NCBI GenBank assembly: GCA_039654915.1
Contig: CM077596.1
Location: 9,052,001 to 9,116,000, forward strand
Reading direction: 5' to 3'
Origin: Aquilaria yunnanensis
Lineage: Eukaryota > Streptophyta > Magnoliopsida > Malvales > Thymelaeaceae
Length of the DNA stretch: 64,000 nt
The translations under genes and the position numbers were made by a program. This document shows, in pieces, positions 1-12,780 of the stretch. Every line of letters begins with the position of its first letter. Positions within the stretch are counted from its first letter, which is position 1. The notes beneath the pieces are model-generated. The model saw nothing but the letters and a program-made list of their open reading frames with translations, did not search any database and was not told the origin of the DNA.

Positions 1-740
1 ACATAAAAAAATGTCTAAATAATACATAAAAAGTGTATGAATAAAAAAATTATTTTGGCTCTGCCTTTCGTCTCTTCTTGTTCTCGTCACCCATCGTCTC
101 CCTTACCTCCCCGTCGATTGCAGCCGTCTCCGCCGAACCTCGGCTTAAATCGCCGCCTCTCACCGATCGTCACGTTGCCTCACCGCTGCTCATCTGCCTC
201 TCCTCTCACATCCCCTCCACAGCTGCTGCCTCCCTCCACAGTGGTCGTTGCCTCCCTCCACAGCCATCGCCACCACAATGGCCTTCCCTCCACACGCATT
301 CACCTTGCCCGTCCGCCTCCACAGCCTCGTGTCGCAATTCCTCTTGTCTTCATCATGCCTCTTCGCCACGGATCTCGTTGTCTTTCTTCGAATCGCGCCA
401 CCTCGTCGTTCCGCTCACCTCAGCGTTCATCTCGTCGTCATCACGCCTCCTCGTCTCGGATCTCATCGTCTCGCCTCGGATTGCGCCGCCTCATCTTCAA
501 TCATGCCGTCTTTCCTCCGATCAGTCAGCTCTTAGACAGAGAAGAGCACCGCCTCGCCATGGTGATCGTCTGCTCGGTGATCACAACACCTCGCCTTGCC
601 TCGGTCGTCAGTTCCTGGACAGAGAAGAGCGCCACCTCGACTTGGTGATCATCTGCTCGGTGATCATCGGATGTGATAGCGACGCCTCGCCTCCGAATGC
701 CATCGTCGGCGCTGGGCAAAGAGGACAAACGTGGAAGAAA
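1..740. other. CT/GC-rich block, possible captured or 5'-gene sequence
   Basis: This stretch is far richer in C, T and CpG than the sequence to its right and is dense in 'ctcgtc', 'cgcc' and 'tcctc' words. Several overlapping open frames cross it (37-648 and 78-842 on plus), but their proteins are Ser/Pro/Arg-rich low-complexity and none resembles a family I know, so I do not call a gene. A direct duplication of about 83 bp is visible: 'gacagagaagagc' occurs at 535 and again at 618, and both copies continue into 'tgctcggtgatca'. Composition resembles the GC-rich interior of the Mutator-like element at 40755-41845, so a captured gene fragment is possible, but no terminal repeat is visible. The left edge lies outside the window. 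Confidence 0.35.
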
Positions 741-889
741 ATAAAATTTAGGGTAAGGGGCAAGTTTGTAAAATCACTCCTATGTCTAATTAGACATATG
801 CTCACCGTATCCTTTGTGGTAAGAAATTACATATCCATGTAAGAAATAACATATTCAGTCCCTATCTTTCATAGAAGTTACAATTCTGA

Positions 890-1060
890 CATGAAGATTT
901 ATATTTGTTATTTGAGCTTCTCGAGCTTTCAAGCAGAACTCAAGCCCACCTTGAGCCCAGCTCAAGTCTAAAGCCCGAGCAATTCGAGCTCAAGCATGGG
1001 TAGTACCGAAAACCAAAGGGGCTGGACTCAGACTCAGCTTGGCCTATTTTCATCCTTCCA
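890..1060. repeat. Fragment rich in 'gagctc/ctcaagc' words, related to hAT-type short elements
   Basis: The segment is dense in 'gagctt', 'ctcaagc' and 'cccgagc' words, the same vocabulary as the interior of the hAT-type element at 51552-52451 and the two copies in the PERK intron. No complete terminal repeat or target duplication was found, so it is recorded only as a probable fragment. From about 1060 to 1740 I see no gene; the sequence is AT-rich intergenic DNA downstream of the BIN4 stop codon. Confidence 0.3.
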
Positions 1061-1742
1061 ATCTCACTCTACAAAAGCAAACCATCGTCGAGCAAAGGTT
1101 GTGAATGTAACTTTGTTAAATTTTAATGATGTTATAAATATATAGTATAACCCAAAAAACTCAAAACCTAGAACTTAAAAATCCAAAACCATAACTTCAA
1201 TTCTAATTGATTCTCAAGTTAGAAAATTTTTAAAAACAAGCCTGTTTTGAGTTCAAAGTGTTCTATTCCACCGAAAACTCACGCTGACCCCTAATCAACA
1301 TTATGCTCATATTCAATCACTTTCAACTTTCCCTTCGACATTCCGGACAACTCTTCCCGTATTCTATTAGCACGTTTCGTATAATTTAAACAGTTTCTGT
1401 GCAACTCGTCACAGTTTTCTGAGAACAAGTTGTAGCGTCATTTTCTAGGAACAATGGTATGACAAAGATCACCTGTTTTTCCGACACTTCCGTGATTTCT
1501 TTAAATCTTTAAATGTCTACATAAACATTACCGTCTTCACTGGGGCAAATAACTGGACCCTTTTGTCCTTGCCACCAACTTCGCTCACCTAACTTTCAGC
1601 AGGAAGCTAGACAACAACATAATGTGATTCCATGGCTGTTTATAATCACCTCATGCTAGGAAAAAAAATGGAAGTTTGACAAAAAAAAAATGGCCGAACT
1701 GATTAGGCCTCCACTTTCAGGTATAAGGCAGATCAAAAGTTC

Positions 1743-4700
1743 TCATTTCCTGGATTTGGAAGTTTTCTTAGAAACCACTGCTTTCTTTGTTGCACGTTTT
1801 GCTTGTTGAGGCCTCCCTCCTACAACTTTCTCTTTCTTCTGTTTCACGACCTGCAAAGGTTAACATCTAGATATAAGTGCTCGCATATCATTCAAAGAGG
1901 GATCCTCCAATCATATGTAATGCAATTTCAGCATAGGCTTTCGGGGAAACATAAAATTAGCATTGTAGTCACCCTACACAGGCTTGACCAATCATCTAGT
2001 TCGATCAACAAAAGGTATATAGCTAGTCAGCAAAAGCCATAGCATATTTTGTCCACAAAATGAGAAACCATTTTTTCTTCATTCTCTTAATCATTATATT
2101 ATCATGTAAATACTCATAAGTAGCAAACATGGCCTAAATACTCGAATTGACAGTTGTCCAAAATACATACAGATGTTTTCTCAGCTTTCCTCTTCTGCTT
2201 ACTAGCACTTGGTTCTTTAATGCCATCGTTTTCATTGGTTCGATGAGAAATTGCATCAGGCATCTTGTCAGCTTCGTCTTCAGAATCAAATGAGAATCCA
2301 TTCATTGTACCTACTCACATAGATTACCATACGTTGGTAAGAAAATCAATTCAAAAGATAGTGTTGAGATGAACCAGATACAGTAGAACACATGAGCAAG
2401 TGTCGGGGATCGCATATTGTCAAAGTACCTTCAACCATGGTTTCAGCTTCATAAACATTGGACAGCGGCTTGAGCTGAATGAAGTCATTCATGATTGCCT
2501 CTATCTGATGGCAATTGAATGTTGTCAGCAGTTAAGGCAGTTTTTATTTGTTACGGAACCATATTTTATATGTCTGATTCAATGACGAAGATAAGAGCTA
2601 AATAAGGGATAAATCACTAAAAACTTGTTTGCCAGTTTATTTAATATGGTCGAAGCATGAACTTTTTCTTTAATTATTAAAGACACAGTGCTATGGCATT
2701 TATCTACTTGAGGCGTAAGTAGGTTAAAAGCAAGTATTGTACCTTTGCTTCTGACTGACCAAAGCTAACCTGCGGATAAGAAATATGTCAAAACTACTCA
2801 TTTGATTTAAGATTCTATAGACCTTGCAAACTTATTCCCATACAACACAAAATGTTCTTGAGGGCACAATCGTTGTTTTGTACACAGTTCCTGCAATAGC
2901 AAGCAAAGCACAAAACGGCATCAGATATTGGAGCAGGCCACTAAAGACCAAGAAAGATGGAGCAGGAACGATGCTATTAGATTTTTTAGTCTAAAATGCG
3001 GCAGACTCAATAAAATTTTTTATCCAAGCAGGAAAAACCTTTTAGATCTAAGTACAAATCATGATCTCCCAACGAGGTATCTGGAATTATGATTCGTCCT
3101 ACAGCGCCCATATCACCACTGACATCAATGGATTCACCTTCACACTCGACAAGTGCCTGAATAGAGCAAACTTCATAATTCAGATTATTGAATGACAATC
3201 AATCAAGTATGCCGAATAATTACAGCTTGGGACAAGAAAAAGATCATATTTCTCCCCTTACCTCATATGTTTATTATCGGCAGTGATATTTGCATTTCGG
3301 GATTAGCATGTGGAAAGTTTCATTATAGAAGAGTCATGAAAGGTGGGTAAGGGGAGTTAGTTTCAGTTACAGCACTAGGAAAAAAAATAAGTGAAACAGG
3401 TTGCTCAGATACACAAAGCACCATACACAATCTAACGGAAACTTCCAACATGTGATTTGGATTACGTTTCCTGAATATACAAATTAGTTCTTCGCTCCAC
3501 TATGACCAAGCCAATTAATGAGTCATGCATGTGATAAGTACTTATCTAGACAGTACTTTTAATAAGTTTTACTTTCAAAGTCTCTTTCATTTTTAAAATG
3601 GTCTTAACTTAAGCTAACTTAACCCAAAATAATTTATTTTTTATTTTTACTTTTTTCCCGAGACTGATTTCACTTGAAAGATAATATTCTACAAGTATAA
3701 TAATCCACTGAAAGTAAACTTTTTATAATTTTTTATTTTAAAACTTTTATGAATTTTTCTTTTTTTTTTAGGCATTTATAAATAAAAATTCATAAAAGTT
3801 TTTACTTTCAACGGATTCTTACACCTACATAATTCAGATGAAATTGATTCAAGGAAAAAGGGTAAAAATAAAAATAAGCTATTTTAGATTAAATTGACTT
3901 AAGCTAAAATGAATTGGGTGTAGTCTCACCTGGGGATAAAGGCAAACAACAGCAACAGCTCCAGTGCCAGTGTCTGGGCTTCCAGACATACCCACAGGCA
4001 TGGAGTGTAAAAGCATCATGTGACTAATGGACTATGCAAGTGAGGAAGTGCATTACCTCTAAATACTTCGGATCAACAATTCTAAAATACATCTATTGAT
4101 TCAATTACAGCTTTTCGGTTTCAGTATGCAAAAATTGGAGAAACCAGATCAGCTTGTTTGGATTCCCAGAGGAAGGGGGGAAATATCAGTCATTGAAACC
4201 TTAATTTGAATTAACTGGAGTTGCCAACAAGAATCTTGTGTCCCCCATTCCGCTTGGCAGAAGCCAAGTTCCTTTGGAAGTTTATCTAATGCTACACTAG
4301 TCCTTTTTGTTTGCTCTTTGGACATTGCCTATGATTTGGTGCCAAAAAGCATAGCTGACATTTCTATATTATTATCTGTTCCCTAAGGAACTAGCCTGAT
4401 TCTTTTTCTTCATTCTATTGTTTCTCATGGCTTTTTTTTTCTTTTTTTTTCCCCCCTTTTTAGTGTTTGCTTCCCTGAAAATGATAAGCATAAAGATTAC
4501 ATTTGAAGATGGAGGTTAGCAATAAGGCATCTTGTTAAAAACCTCAGGCAATTTCTCCTGTGAGGACGCATGCACAAAGCTATAACCAAAATGAACTTCA
4601 CCTGCCTTTGATCTGACAACTTTCTCAGGCAGCAACAGAGGCAATCTTGACACAGAAACCTAGAAAAGTAAATAGCAAGTGTGGTGAAAGACTGAAAAGA

Positions 4701-7151
4701 TCTGCAGTTTCAAGGGAAGATTCTTACATGAGATTCAATCTGCTTTTCACTTTTCTCTTCATCTGCAATGCCCATAAACCCAAATCTTAGAAAGGTATTG
4801 CACAAAAAAAATTGGCAAGTACAAATGCCCATTCATTGGTTTTCAGTTACCATTTCACACCTGTTATCTTATTATTTATGCCATTTTCCTTTTCTGGAGT
4901 ATGGTGCCCTGCTTTTGATCCCTTTCGTGGAGATTTTCGGCTAGACACTATCTGAGAGGAGGTGCCTCCAATATTGGCAGCCATGACCACTTCTTTGGCC
5001 TCCCCACTATCTTGAGATACAATCAAATTATTTTCTGACACAGGAACATGCTCAGGACAAGACTCAGAATCGGATGACAGTGTCCATAGATTTACCTGTA
5101 AAATGTTCACTATCATCAGCACCAGCATATAAGACTAAAATACATGCAAGAATGGCAAAAGCTTCTTAAAAGTCGAACATCATTAATACAATAGATGTTG
5201 AACTTACTTAACTATTCACAAATTATAGCATACAGTAATTACTAGCTATAACTATAACAACTCAGCTAGAATGAAAGGTCCTCACATGCGTACAGTAAAA
5301 TTGAACAAATCAGGTAATGATGATGTCAAAGTGGTGCGACATGAACTTACAGTAGAAGGATATTTCAATATCACGGGCAAAAGGCGGACTTCACTTCTTA
5401 AATGTACGAGTAACTAATAGAAGAAAGATAATTTGATATCATAGGCTTATTCACTATTTTTCTTTTTGGTGAATACTTTCCCAGTGTGCTGATAAAAGTA
5501 AAAATATTCCCAGTATAACTGGTGATAAAAGCAAAAACGTTCCTAGTGTTAGTGTTGATAAAAGAAAAGGTTCTCTTATTTGTAACTTGTCAAAGAAAGG
5601 TGTTCACTTGGAAACTGCAAGAGAAAGTGGACTGCATGCCTAATTAGTTGTAGAAAATATTCCCATTTTATTCTTCAAATCTTCTTCAATGAAGTATGGA
5701 TGCATAGAATGCTTTACGGAGGCGGAAATATTAAGTTACAAAATTTGAAGTGCTACAATCTAAAACAAGGTTTTCTATTTTAACAAAGGAATTTTCCAAA
5801 TCTTAGAAAGACAGGGTTTTACCTTCATAAAATATGTTACACAATCCTAATTTTTTATTACAAAATTTTGAAGAATAAAGATGGAAAGTTATCCACAACT
5901 AAACAGGTCCCTAGTCTTTACTTGATTGATAACTTCAATTTGGAGGATTGAGGAGAGAAAATAGCAGAAACCGAAACTCAATATTTCTTCCTTGAAAGAA
6001 TACAATTAGAATCCATAGCCCAATCCTCTTCATAGTATGGCAAGTAGACGCCACTTCCAGTGGGTTGAAATCATTCCATGTATGATTTAATGAGATTAAT
6101 TGACTAAAGAACTCAATTGATTCCCATTGAAACATTCAGAGAGACAGGTAAAATTTTAAATCATGGAGTCCTCGCCAAGAAAAGAAAGACAATGCGATAA
6201 AGGTAAGTGGAGCCTCCTACACCAGATTTCATGCATTCTTCAAATGTTAATTCTGATTGGATCTTCCTCTCATCCTTATTCCCTGTATTAAATTGAAATA
6301 AGATGAACAAGAACTCATCAGTTACCTGAAAAAAGCAAGAAAATGGAAAAGAGGAACAATTTTTTTAAAAAATGGCTGACAAATACATGAAGAAGAGTTA
6401 AGCTATTTGTCCTTTTCAGTTGGGAAATGAGAACCTGATTTCTTGTCATTCATGTTGTTGTACTCGACTAATTATAATCTGAGCATCTCAGCATACATCT
6501 TTCAAGTGAGGAATGTAGTTACGATAAAAATTTCTGTTTCAACAATCTATCATCACCTTTTATTTTCTTGGTCTTGTCTATTTTCTTCTTTCGGGCCACA
6601 GTTCTATCTTTGGCAAGCTTCGTTGACGGAGATTTTGTCTCAGATCCACTGACATCACCATGATCCCCTTTTTGACTCTGGGGTAACTTGGAGGAACCCC
6701 ATAGGTATCGGTCTTGTGAATAAGTTACAGATCCCCTTTTAGGGCTATCACCTGGTGAGGAATTTGAATCAGAGGATAATGACAGAATAGAGCCACTTGG
6801 AACCTGCAAAAGGGATCAGATTCTTGGTCATCTAAACGTGGTGCTACAATGCCAAACTTCACTCCTGACATAGTCAGAAAAGCAGATATTGATGAACACA
6901 GAATGACTATAAGTTGTTAAAAGGTGGATATGTCAAAATGGGGGTCATGCACTCACTAAGAAGTAGAAACTGAAGTTGTTTGGATATTCAGTTAAATACA
7001 AATGAAGATAGGGGTTAAATCAGGAAAAGGAGAAAGAACAGTGCCATGGACAAACTTATGGTGGAAAGAAAAAAGAAAAAGAAAAAACACACTCAAAGTT
7101 GAAAGATGGACACACCTGGAAATTACGCAACCACTCTGGAGAATCTCCCAT
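1743..7151 (-). CDS. BIN4: BIN4-like DNA-binding protein of the topoisomerase VI complex, 12 coding exons
   Basis: BIN4 (also called MIDGET) is known as a plant-specific nuclear DNA-binding partner of the topoisomerase VI subunits and RHL1, needed for endoreduplication and cell growth. The exons (minus strand, high to low) are 7116-7151, 6557-6803, 6221-6282, 4861-5095, 4728-4762, 4606-4659, 3039-3156, 2844-2890, 2743-2769, 2429-2504, 2171-2310 and 1743-1850. They total 1185 nt, with phases agreeing throughout, and encode 394 residues. Recognisable pieces are the start MGDSPEWLRNFQ, the Ser/Asp-rich SILSLSSDSNSSPGDSP, the core ALVECEGESIDVSGDMGAVG (from residue 224), VPSRTFCVVSFGQSEAK, IEAIMNDFIQL and SNVYEAETMVEGT, and a very basic C-terminus (residues about 345-394) in which the AT-hook-like block reads GGRP. 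The start is chosen because an in-frame TAG lies eight codons upstream. Exon 3 is the least certain (donor GGT|gtagga). The Arabidopsis protein is somewhat longer, from memory. Confidence 0.9.
3600..3920. repeat. Fold-back MITE inside a BIN4 intron
   Basis: The left arm (acttaagctaacttaaccc, then T-rich sequence, then ccactgaaagtaaac) is the inverse of the right arm (gtttttactttcaacgg, A-rich sequence, gattaaattgacttaagct). The arms meet near 3725-3790, so almost the whole 300-bp segment could fold into one long hairpin. It lies wholly in the intron between BIN4 exons 6 and 7, which is the usual setting for such non-autonomous elements. I could not fix the exact ends or a target duplication, and the superfamily is unknown. 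Confidence 0.7.
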
Positions 7152-7188
7152 GGAATTGCTCAGGACAAGAAAAGTCTACTGCCCTCTT

Positions 7189-8400
7189 CTGAGACAAGTT
7201 ATTATCCAACAGATCCATCAAAGAGGCCAAAGACTGCCTCAGGAGAAATCAATGGCAGAATAAGTGAACTGACACATTGTCAAAGCAAATACCTGTTGAG
7301 CAACTTTCAAAGAAAGAGGAGCAAGCAAAATGAGGGCCACAAATGAAACCTGCACAGAAGTAGAAAAGCTAGGATGAATGAAATTTATGGAAATTCAACA
7401 TTTATCAAAGTTGGTATTCTACTTAGACTCTTTTTGGTTTTCGTACAATCATGGAATCATGTAGAGACATAATATTCCACCAAAGAAGCTGCTTGAAAAA
7501 AAAAATGAAAAAAATATAACCATCCAAATTTCTTTGGAAGTTCATTTTTGACAACATTTAAGCATCATGGCCTTCATGATTCACCAATGCGATTAACAAC
7601 ATATTTAAATCCTAATTTCTAAGCAAAGGATGTTGCGACTCTTGAACCCAAATTACCACAACAAATGAAGCAGATTGCCAAATTGCAACCTAACATCTTG
7701 TGCTAAAACGTGACTTCTAATTTATACTTCAAATTTGCTTAAAGAAAAAAAAAAGGAAAAAAGAAGAAAAACCAAATGTACAGACACAGCAGTACAACAT
7801 TTGATAATATACAGTTGAAGGAATTATAGACATTCAAATCTTCAATTAGGTAACAAAAATTCAATTCATTAAAAATATTTGAACACGTTGTTGGAAAGCA
7901 TATCCAAACAGCCTAAAATCATTAAGCACTCAGCCATAATAACAAGAGCTGTTTCTTATTCAAATCATTATATCAAATGAGTGGCTGAACCAAAGTTGAT
8001 ACTAACAGACCTAATGTTGCTAATAGAACAGGATGTGCAGTAGTTGCCCGAGTAGCCTTAGCAGTCTAAGCCTTCAGTATGTCATGCCACCTCAGCAATT
8101 TTTCATACCTAAAGTCAGCAGTTCACACTGTCAAGTTCGACATGTCCCAATCTCCTGCCTCTGCACCGCGCTAGAAATAGAATTAATACAGGAGAAAAAA
8201 AAACAAGGAACTGCTTTAGAGCATTTAGGGCTTTGATGAAAACAACCAAGAGATTCAAATGGAAGGGGGAAAGAAATACCAAGGTCCAAATTCGATCCGA
8301 ATTGACGCTCAGATTAAAACTCAAATCGTGCAAGCAAACTACAGAGTTCTGGAAATTGGTTAGTTCAGCCGCGAAATTCTTCAGCGCCGCCGCGTTGGTC
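7189..8400 (-). promoter_or_regulatory. BIN4: Likely BIN4 5' UTR exon and 5' UTR intron, with GC-rich promoter beyond
   Basis: Reading minus, the segment from about 8400 to 8280 lacks a good start codon and ends CCTTG|gtattt. A pyrimidine-rich acceptor, cttgtctcag, ends at 7189, giving a short leader exon at 7152-7188 before the start codon. This implies a 5' UTR intron of 7189-8279. The sequence 8360-8570 is CpG-rich (for example gcgccgccgcg near 8384), unlike its surroundings, which suits a promoter or first exon. The transcription start is not visible and the model is inference only. Confidence 0.4.
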
Positions 8401-8570
8401 AGCTAATCTCCTTTCTTATTGTGGTTTGGTTGGCCGGCGAGATTGTTCCGTCCAACGGGGGAGCAGGCGAGGGTGAGGCCGCGAGGGATTGCCGCTTCGA
8501 GCGGTCGCGAGAAAGCGTGAACGTGAGTCACTGCGAGAGGTCCGAAAGAGGAATGGGCTGGGGCAGTTCT

Positions 8571-9056
8571 CAGTTGGGCTTATTCGGCCTGATGTTATTT
8601 TTAGCTCAACTTTCCAACAAAATTAACCCAATAACATATACTCACACTTATTTTCGCTCCTAATCTCTCCCCCTCAAGTAACTTGTAACATATTCTACTT
8701 TCTATTATTACAAATTTTAAGACTCACTCTTTTCATCTTTCTTGATTCATATTCAAAAAGTGAAGGATAAAGGTTAAAACAACATACAAAATTTTTCTCA
8801 TTTTTAGTATATATGATAAATCCAAATATTTCAACTAATTTGTGATAGAGAAAGCACGGAAAAATAAATAATATTTGAAAAGTTAAATTTTATATATACT
8901 AAAAACTGTATACTAGAAATTCACTAAATCCTATGTGGCAGTGAAGGACTACATGCTAAAAATTAACTAGTCTCATTTTTTTTTGTTTTAGAAAACAATA
9001 TACTATGACATATATGTTTCCATAGAGTTTTCATTCTAAAATTTTAGTGTATGTAT
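8571..9056. other. AT-rich intergenic segment upstream of BIN4
   Basis: No gene is visible. The segment contains weak inverted similarity ('tagtatatatgat' near 8816 against 'tatatatactaaaaa' near 8892), which could be the trace of another small element. Nothing else stands out. Confidence 0.4.
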
Positions 9057-9967
9057 TACTCTTTCCGCCCATATTTTTTGCACCATTTTCCATTTTAAGC
9101 AGTTCCAATTTTTTTGTGTCATTTCCTCTTTTAATAACTTTTAATAGGTTAAATGACCATTATACCCTCATGTCACATTGGTCTTTTTTCCTCCAACACG
9201 TTTAACCTACCAAATCTCATCCTAATTGACACCTCTCTTTCTTCCCTCTCTTCCTCCCATTTTCTGAGTTCATCATCTAATTTGCCATCACTCTATCTTG
9301 GCTTATTTGATTCGCTTGTCTGCCAAGTGCTAATGGAAGCAAGCCAACGAGTTGGCTCTGAAAAATGGTTATTAGTGATTAGGATTGGCAACGGCAAATC
9401 ATCAAGGCCAAGCTGGTTATGTTTGAGAGAAGACAATTGATGCTAGAATCCCTCATCTATAGAGTTCATGAATGGTGCAAATTGAACAGTCGATGAGGAG
9501 GTTGGATGGTTTCCAATCATGGTGGACAATGTCGTAGTGATGGAAGTAATCACGATTGAGCTTATTGGGATTGTACACAATAGGGAGTTCTACTAGAGAA
9601 GATTGTGTGAAGATTAGTTGGGAAGTGAGTCAAGGATCGCCCCATTTCATGCAAAAGAATCCCTAGGAATCATGAATGAATTTCCCCATGAATGACCAAG
9701 TTAGCACTCAAGCTCTAGAGCTAAAGAAGAGTTCCTTCACCCCTACTTACCGGTCCCCTATTCACTTGAAATCAAGCTTGATTATGGGTTAATTGTGAGG
9801 TATGCTTTGTTTTACTACAAGGTCTGGTGAAATATGGGGTTGATTGTGATTTTGGCCATTTTTGGGCTAGTGCAAATTTTTGTTGTGTTGTATTGGAATC
9901 GTTGGTCATTAGTTTTCAAGGCTAGTACTTTGGAGGCTAGCATTGGTTTTAGTACTAATGTTGTTCA

Positions 9968-12780
9968 TGTTGGGTTTCGGGAGCCAAACAGCACAGCGGA
10001 ATTTAACCAAAACCCTTCAGGATCCAAGTGAAACGGGGTAAATCGGGTGTTCGAAAATTTTCATACCTAATTTTTGGTTGAGATCTCTCACCCAACTGTA
10101 GAGTCGAATCACAAAACCTGAACAGTTGACGTGTTCAAGCTCTCTATGGTATGGGATCACCACGTTTCCACCACGTCCCGACAGATGCGTTTTTCTTACG
10201 TTCCCAGTGCTAGCTTGCGTCCTCCAATGAATTGCAAGAGAAGAGTGCGGCTGTCCTTTTGGGAGGCTAGGGCAAGGAGACCTGCGAATTTCTCACTAGA
10301 AGTTGTATTTATAGTGAGACTCAACTTCCAGGCATAATAGGTTTCAAAGCCCTAATCCAATTAGGCTTTAATTTCGGGCTTAATAATGGCTCAACTATTT
10401 GGCCCATTATTAATACGAAATTATTGTGAAACCAAAACCCAAATTATTAGCCCATGCACTATAATGATCCAAATAGCTTTATGTGTGTGACCCAATAGAC
10501 TCTTACCACATTGACAATGATCATAAATCACATTTATGATCATAAGCAATGAGCGGTGTCTAGCAACACATCATTGTTACCCAAGTGACAAAATTTTCGG
10601 TGATTCGACTAAACTTTTATTATCATTACCGATATATGCCATTGTCCCTTTGTCCAAGATATCAAGACTAGGCACGAGACATGGAATGTGTCACTCTCGT
10701 ATAGCCCAATCTTTGGTTTCTTGATTACCGAGTAGACTAACTTAAACTGATGGCTTTGATATCGTATATCAACTCATCCAAGCATGGCCATGCATTTTCT
10801 AAGTCTCACTCTATCAAGGGGCTCGAAGATATCACTCCTGTTACATAGGAGGGACAAATCTCATCTTGATCATACAAATCCCTCCACATGATATGTGACA
10901 TACCCAATGACCTCCTTCAAGTTCACTCAGTTATCAACAAAGGAAAGTATCAAAGTATGTGACTCACATGTAGGGAACCTTGATGATCTTAGGTCGAAGA
11001 ACTATATATACCATGATCACTATGAGAATCACTTATGACACTCATATAACGATCCATGTAGTGTTCTCATGGTGGGTCGGTCAAGTACACAAGTTCTCCA
11101 ACTTGTACCCATATGTAGACTACATATCTCATATTAGTCTCCACATATGCTAGTCGTTATGTATTATTGCAACCCGCTCCACAATAATACTAGACCAGGG
11201 ACATTTGAGAATATCATTATTCTAAGGTTACAATTATGTTTATTACGTTACGCAGAAACAGAACAACAAACATAATGTTGGGTTTCGGGAGCCAAACAAC
11301 GCAGCGGAATTTAACCGAAACCCTCCAGGATCCAAGTGAAACGGGGTTAACCGGGTGTTTGAAAATTTTCATACCTAATTTTCGGTTGAGATCTCTCACT
11401 TAACTGTAGAGTCGAATCACAAAACCTGAACAGTTGACGTGTTCAGGCTCTCTATGGTATCCACACGAGCCTCTCGGGATCACCACGCTTCCACCACGTC
11501 CCGGCAGATGCGTTTCTCTTGCATTCGCAGTGCTAGCTTGCGTCCTCCAATGAATTGCAAGAGAAGAGTGCGGCTATCCTTTTGGGAGGCTAGGGCAAGG
11601 AGACCTGCGAATTTCTCACTAGAAGTTGTATTTATAGTGAGACTCAACTTCCAGGCCTAATAGGTTTCAAAACCCTAATCCAATTAGGCTTTAATTTTGG
11701 GCTTAATAATGGCTCAACTATTGGGCCCATTATTAATACGAAATTATTGTGAAACCAAAACCCAAATTATTAGCCCATGCACTCTAATGATCCAAATAGC
11801 TCTATGTGTGTGACCCAATAGACTCTTACTACGTTGGCAATGATCATAAATCACATTTATGATTATAAGTAATGAACGGTGTCTAGCAACACATCATTGC
11901 TACCCAAGTGACAAGATTGTCGATGATTCGACTAAACCTTTATGATCATCACTGATTTATGTCATTGTCCCTTTGTCCAAGATATCAAGACTAAGCACGA
12001 GACATGGAATGTGTCACTCTCGTATAGCCCAATCTTTGGTTTCTTGATTACCAAGTAGACCAACTTAAACTGATGACATTGATATCGTATATCAACTCAT
12101 CTGAGCATGGCCATGCATTTTTCTAAGTCTTACTCTATCAAGGGGCCCGAAGATATCACTCCCGTTACATAGGAGGGACAAATCCCATCTTGATCATACA
12201 AATCCCTCCGCATGATATGTGACATACCCAATGACCTCCTTCAAGTTCACTCAGTTATGAGCAACAAAAGAAAGTATCAAAGTATGTGACTCACATGTAG
12301 GGAACCTTGATGATCTTAGGTCGAAGGACTACATATACCATGATCACTATGAGAATCACTTATGACACTCATATAACGATCCATGTAGTGTTTTCATGGT
12401 GGGTCGGTCCAGTACACAAGTTCTCCAACTTGTACCCATATGTAGACTACATATCTCATATTAGTCTCCACATATGCTACTCGTTATGTATTATTGCAAC
12501 CCACTCCACAATAATACTAGACCAGGGATGTTTAAGAATATCATTATTCTAGGGTTACAATTATGTTTGTTAAGTTACACAGAAACAAAACAACAAACAT
12601 AATTGCTGGATTAATGCCTTAATATCATGACTCAATGTGAAAAAATACAATCATCTCATGATTGGCTTTTGGGCACAACACTAACATATAATTGCTGGAT
12701 TAATGCCTTAATAAAATATCATGACTCAATGTGCAAAAATACAATCATCTCATGATTGGCTTTTGGGCACAACACTAACA
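9968..12780 (+). mobile_element. Solo LTR, 1.4-kb family copy 1, split by copy 2
   Basis: The LTR starts TGTTGGGTTTCGGGAGCC at 9968 and ends GGGCACAACACTAACA at 12780, flanked by a perfect 5-bp target duplication gttca (9963-9967 and 12781-12785). It is interrupted after 11275 by copy 2 and resumes at 12692 with ttgctggattaatgcc. Without copy 2 it is about 1.4 kb. No primer-binding site or coding region is present, so this is a solo LTR left by recombination. The superfamily cannot be decided from the LTR alone. The plus sign is only the reading direction used for the four copies. Confidence 0.93.
11276..12686 (+). mobile_element. Solo LTR, 1.4-kb family copy 2, inserted in copy 1
   Basis: This 1411-bp LTR begins TGTTGGGTTTCGGGAGCC and ends CACAACACTAACA. 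Its target duplication is cataa (11271-11275) against tataa (12687-12691), one transition apart. The target lies inside copy 1, and joining copy 1 across it restores the sequence seen in copy 3 (aacaaacatag, then ttgctggatt). The duplicated 'ttgctgg...aacactaaca' tails at 12602-12686 and 12692-12780 are therefore the ends of two LTRs and not a local tandem repeat. Confidence 0.93.

Noticed and set aside
2400..2585. Plus-strand open frame
   Set aside because: It is antisense to the BIN4 exon at 2429-2504.
12600..12780. Local tandem repeat of the 'ttgctggatt...aacactaaca' unit
   Set aside because: The two units are the 3' tails of the inner and the outer LTR, separated by the inner target duplication.
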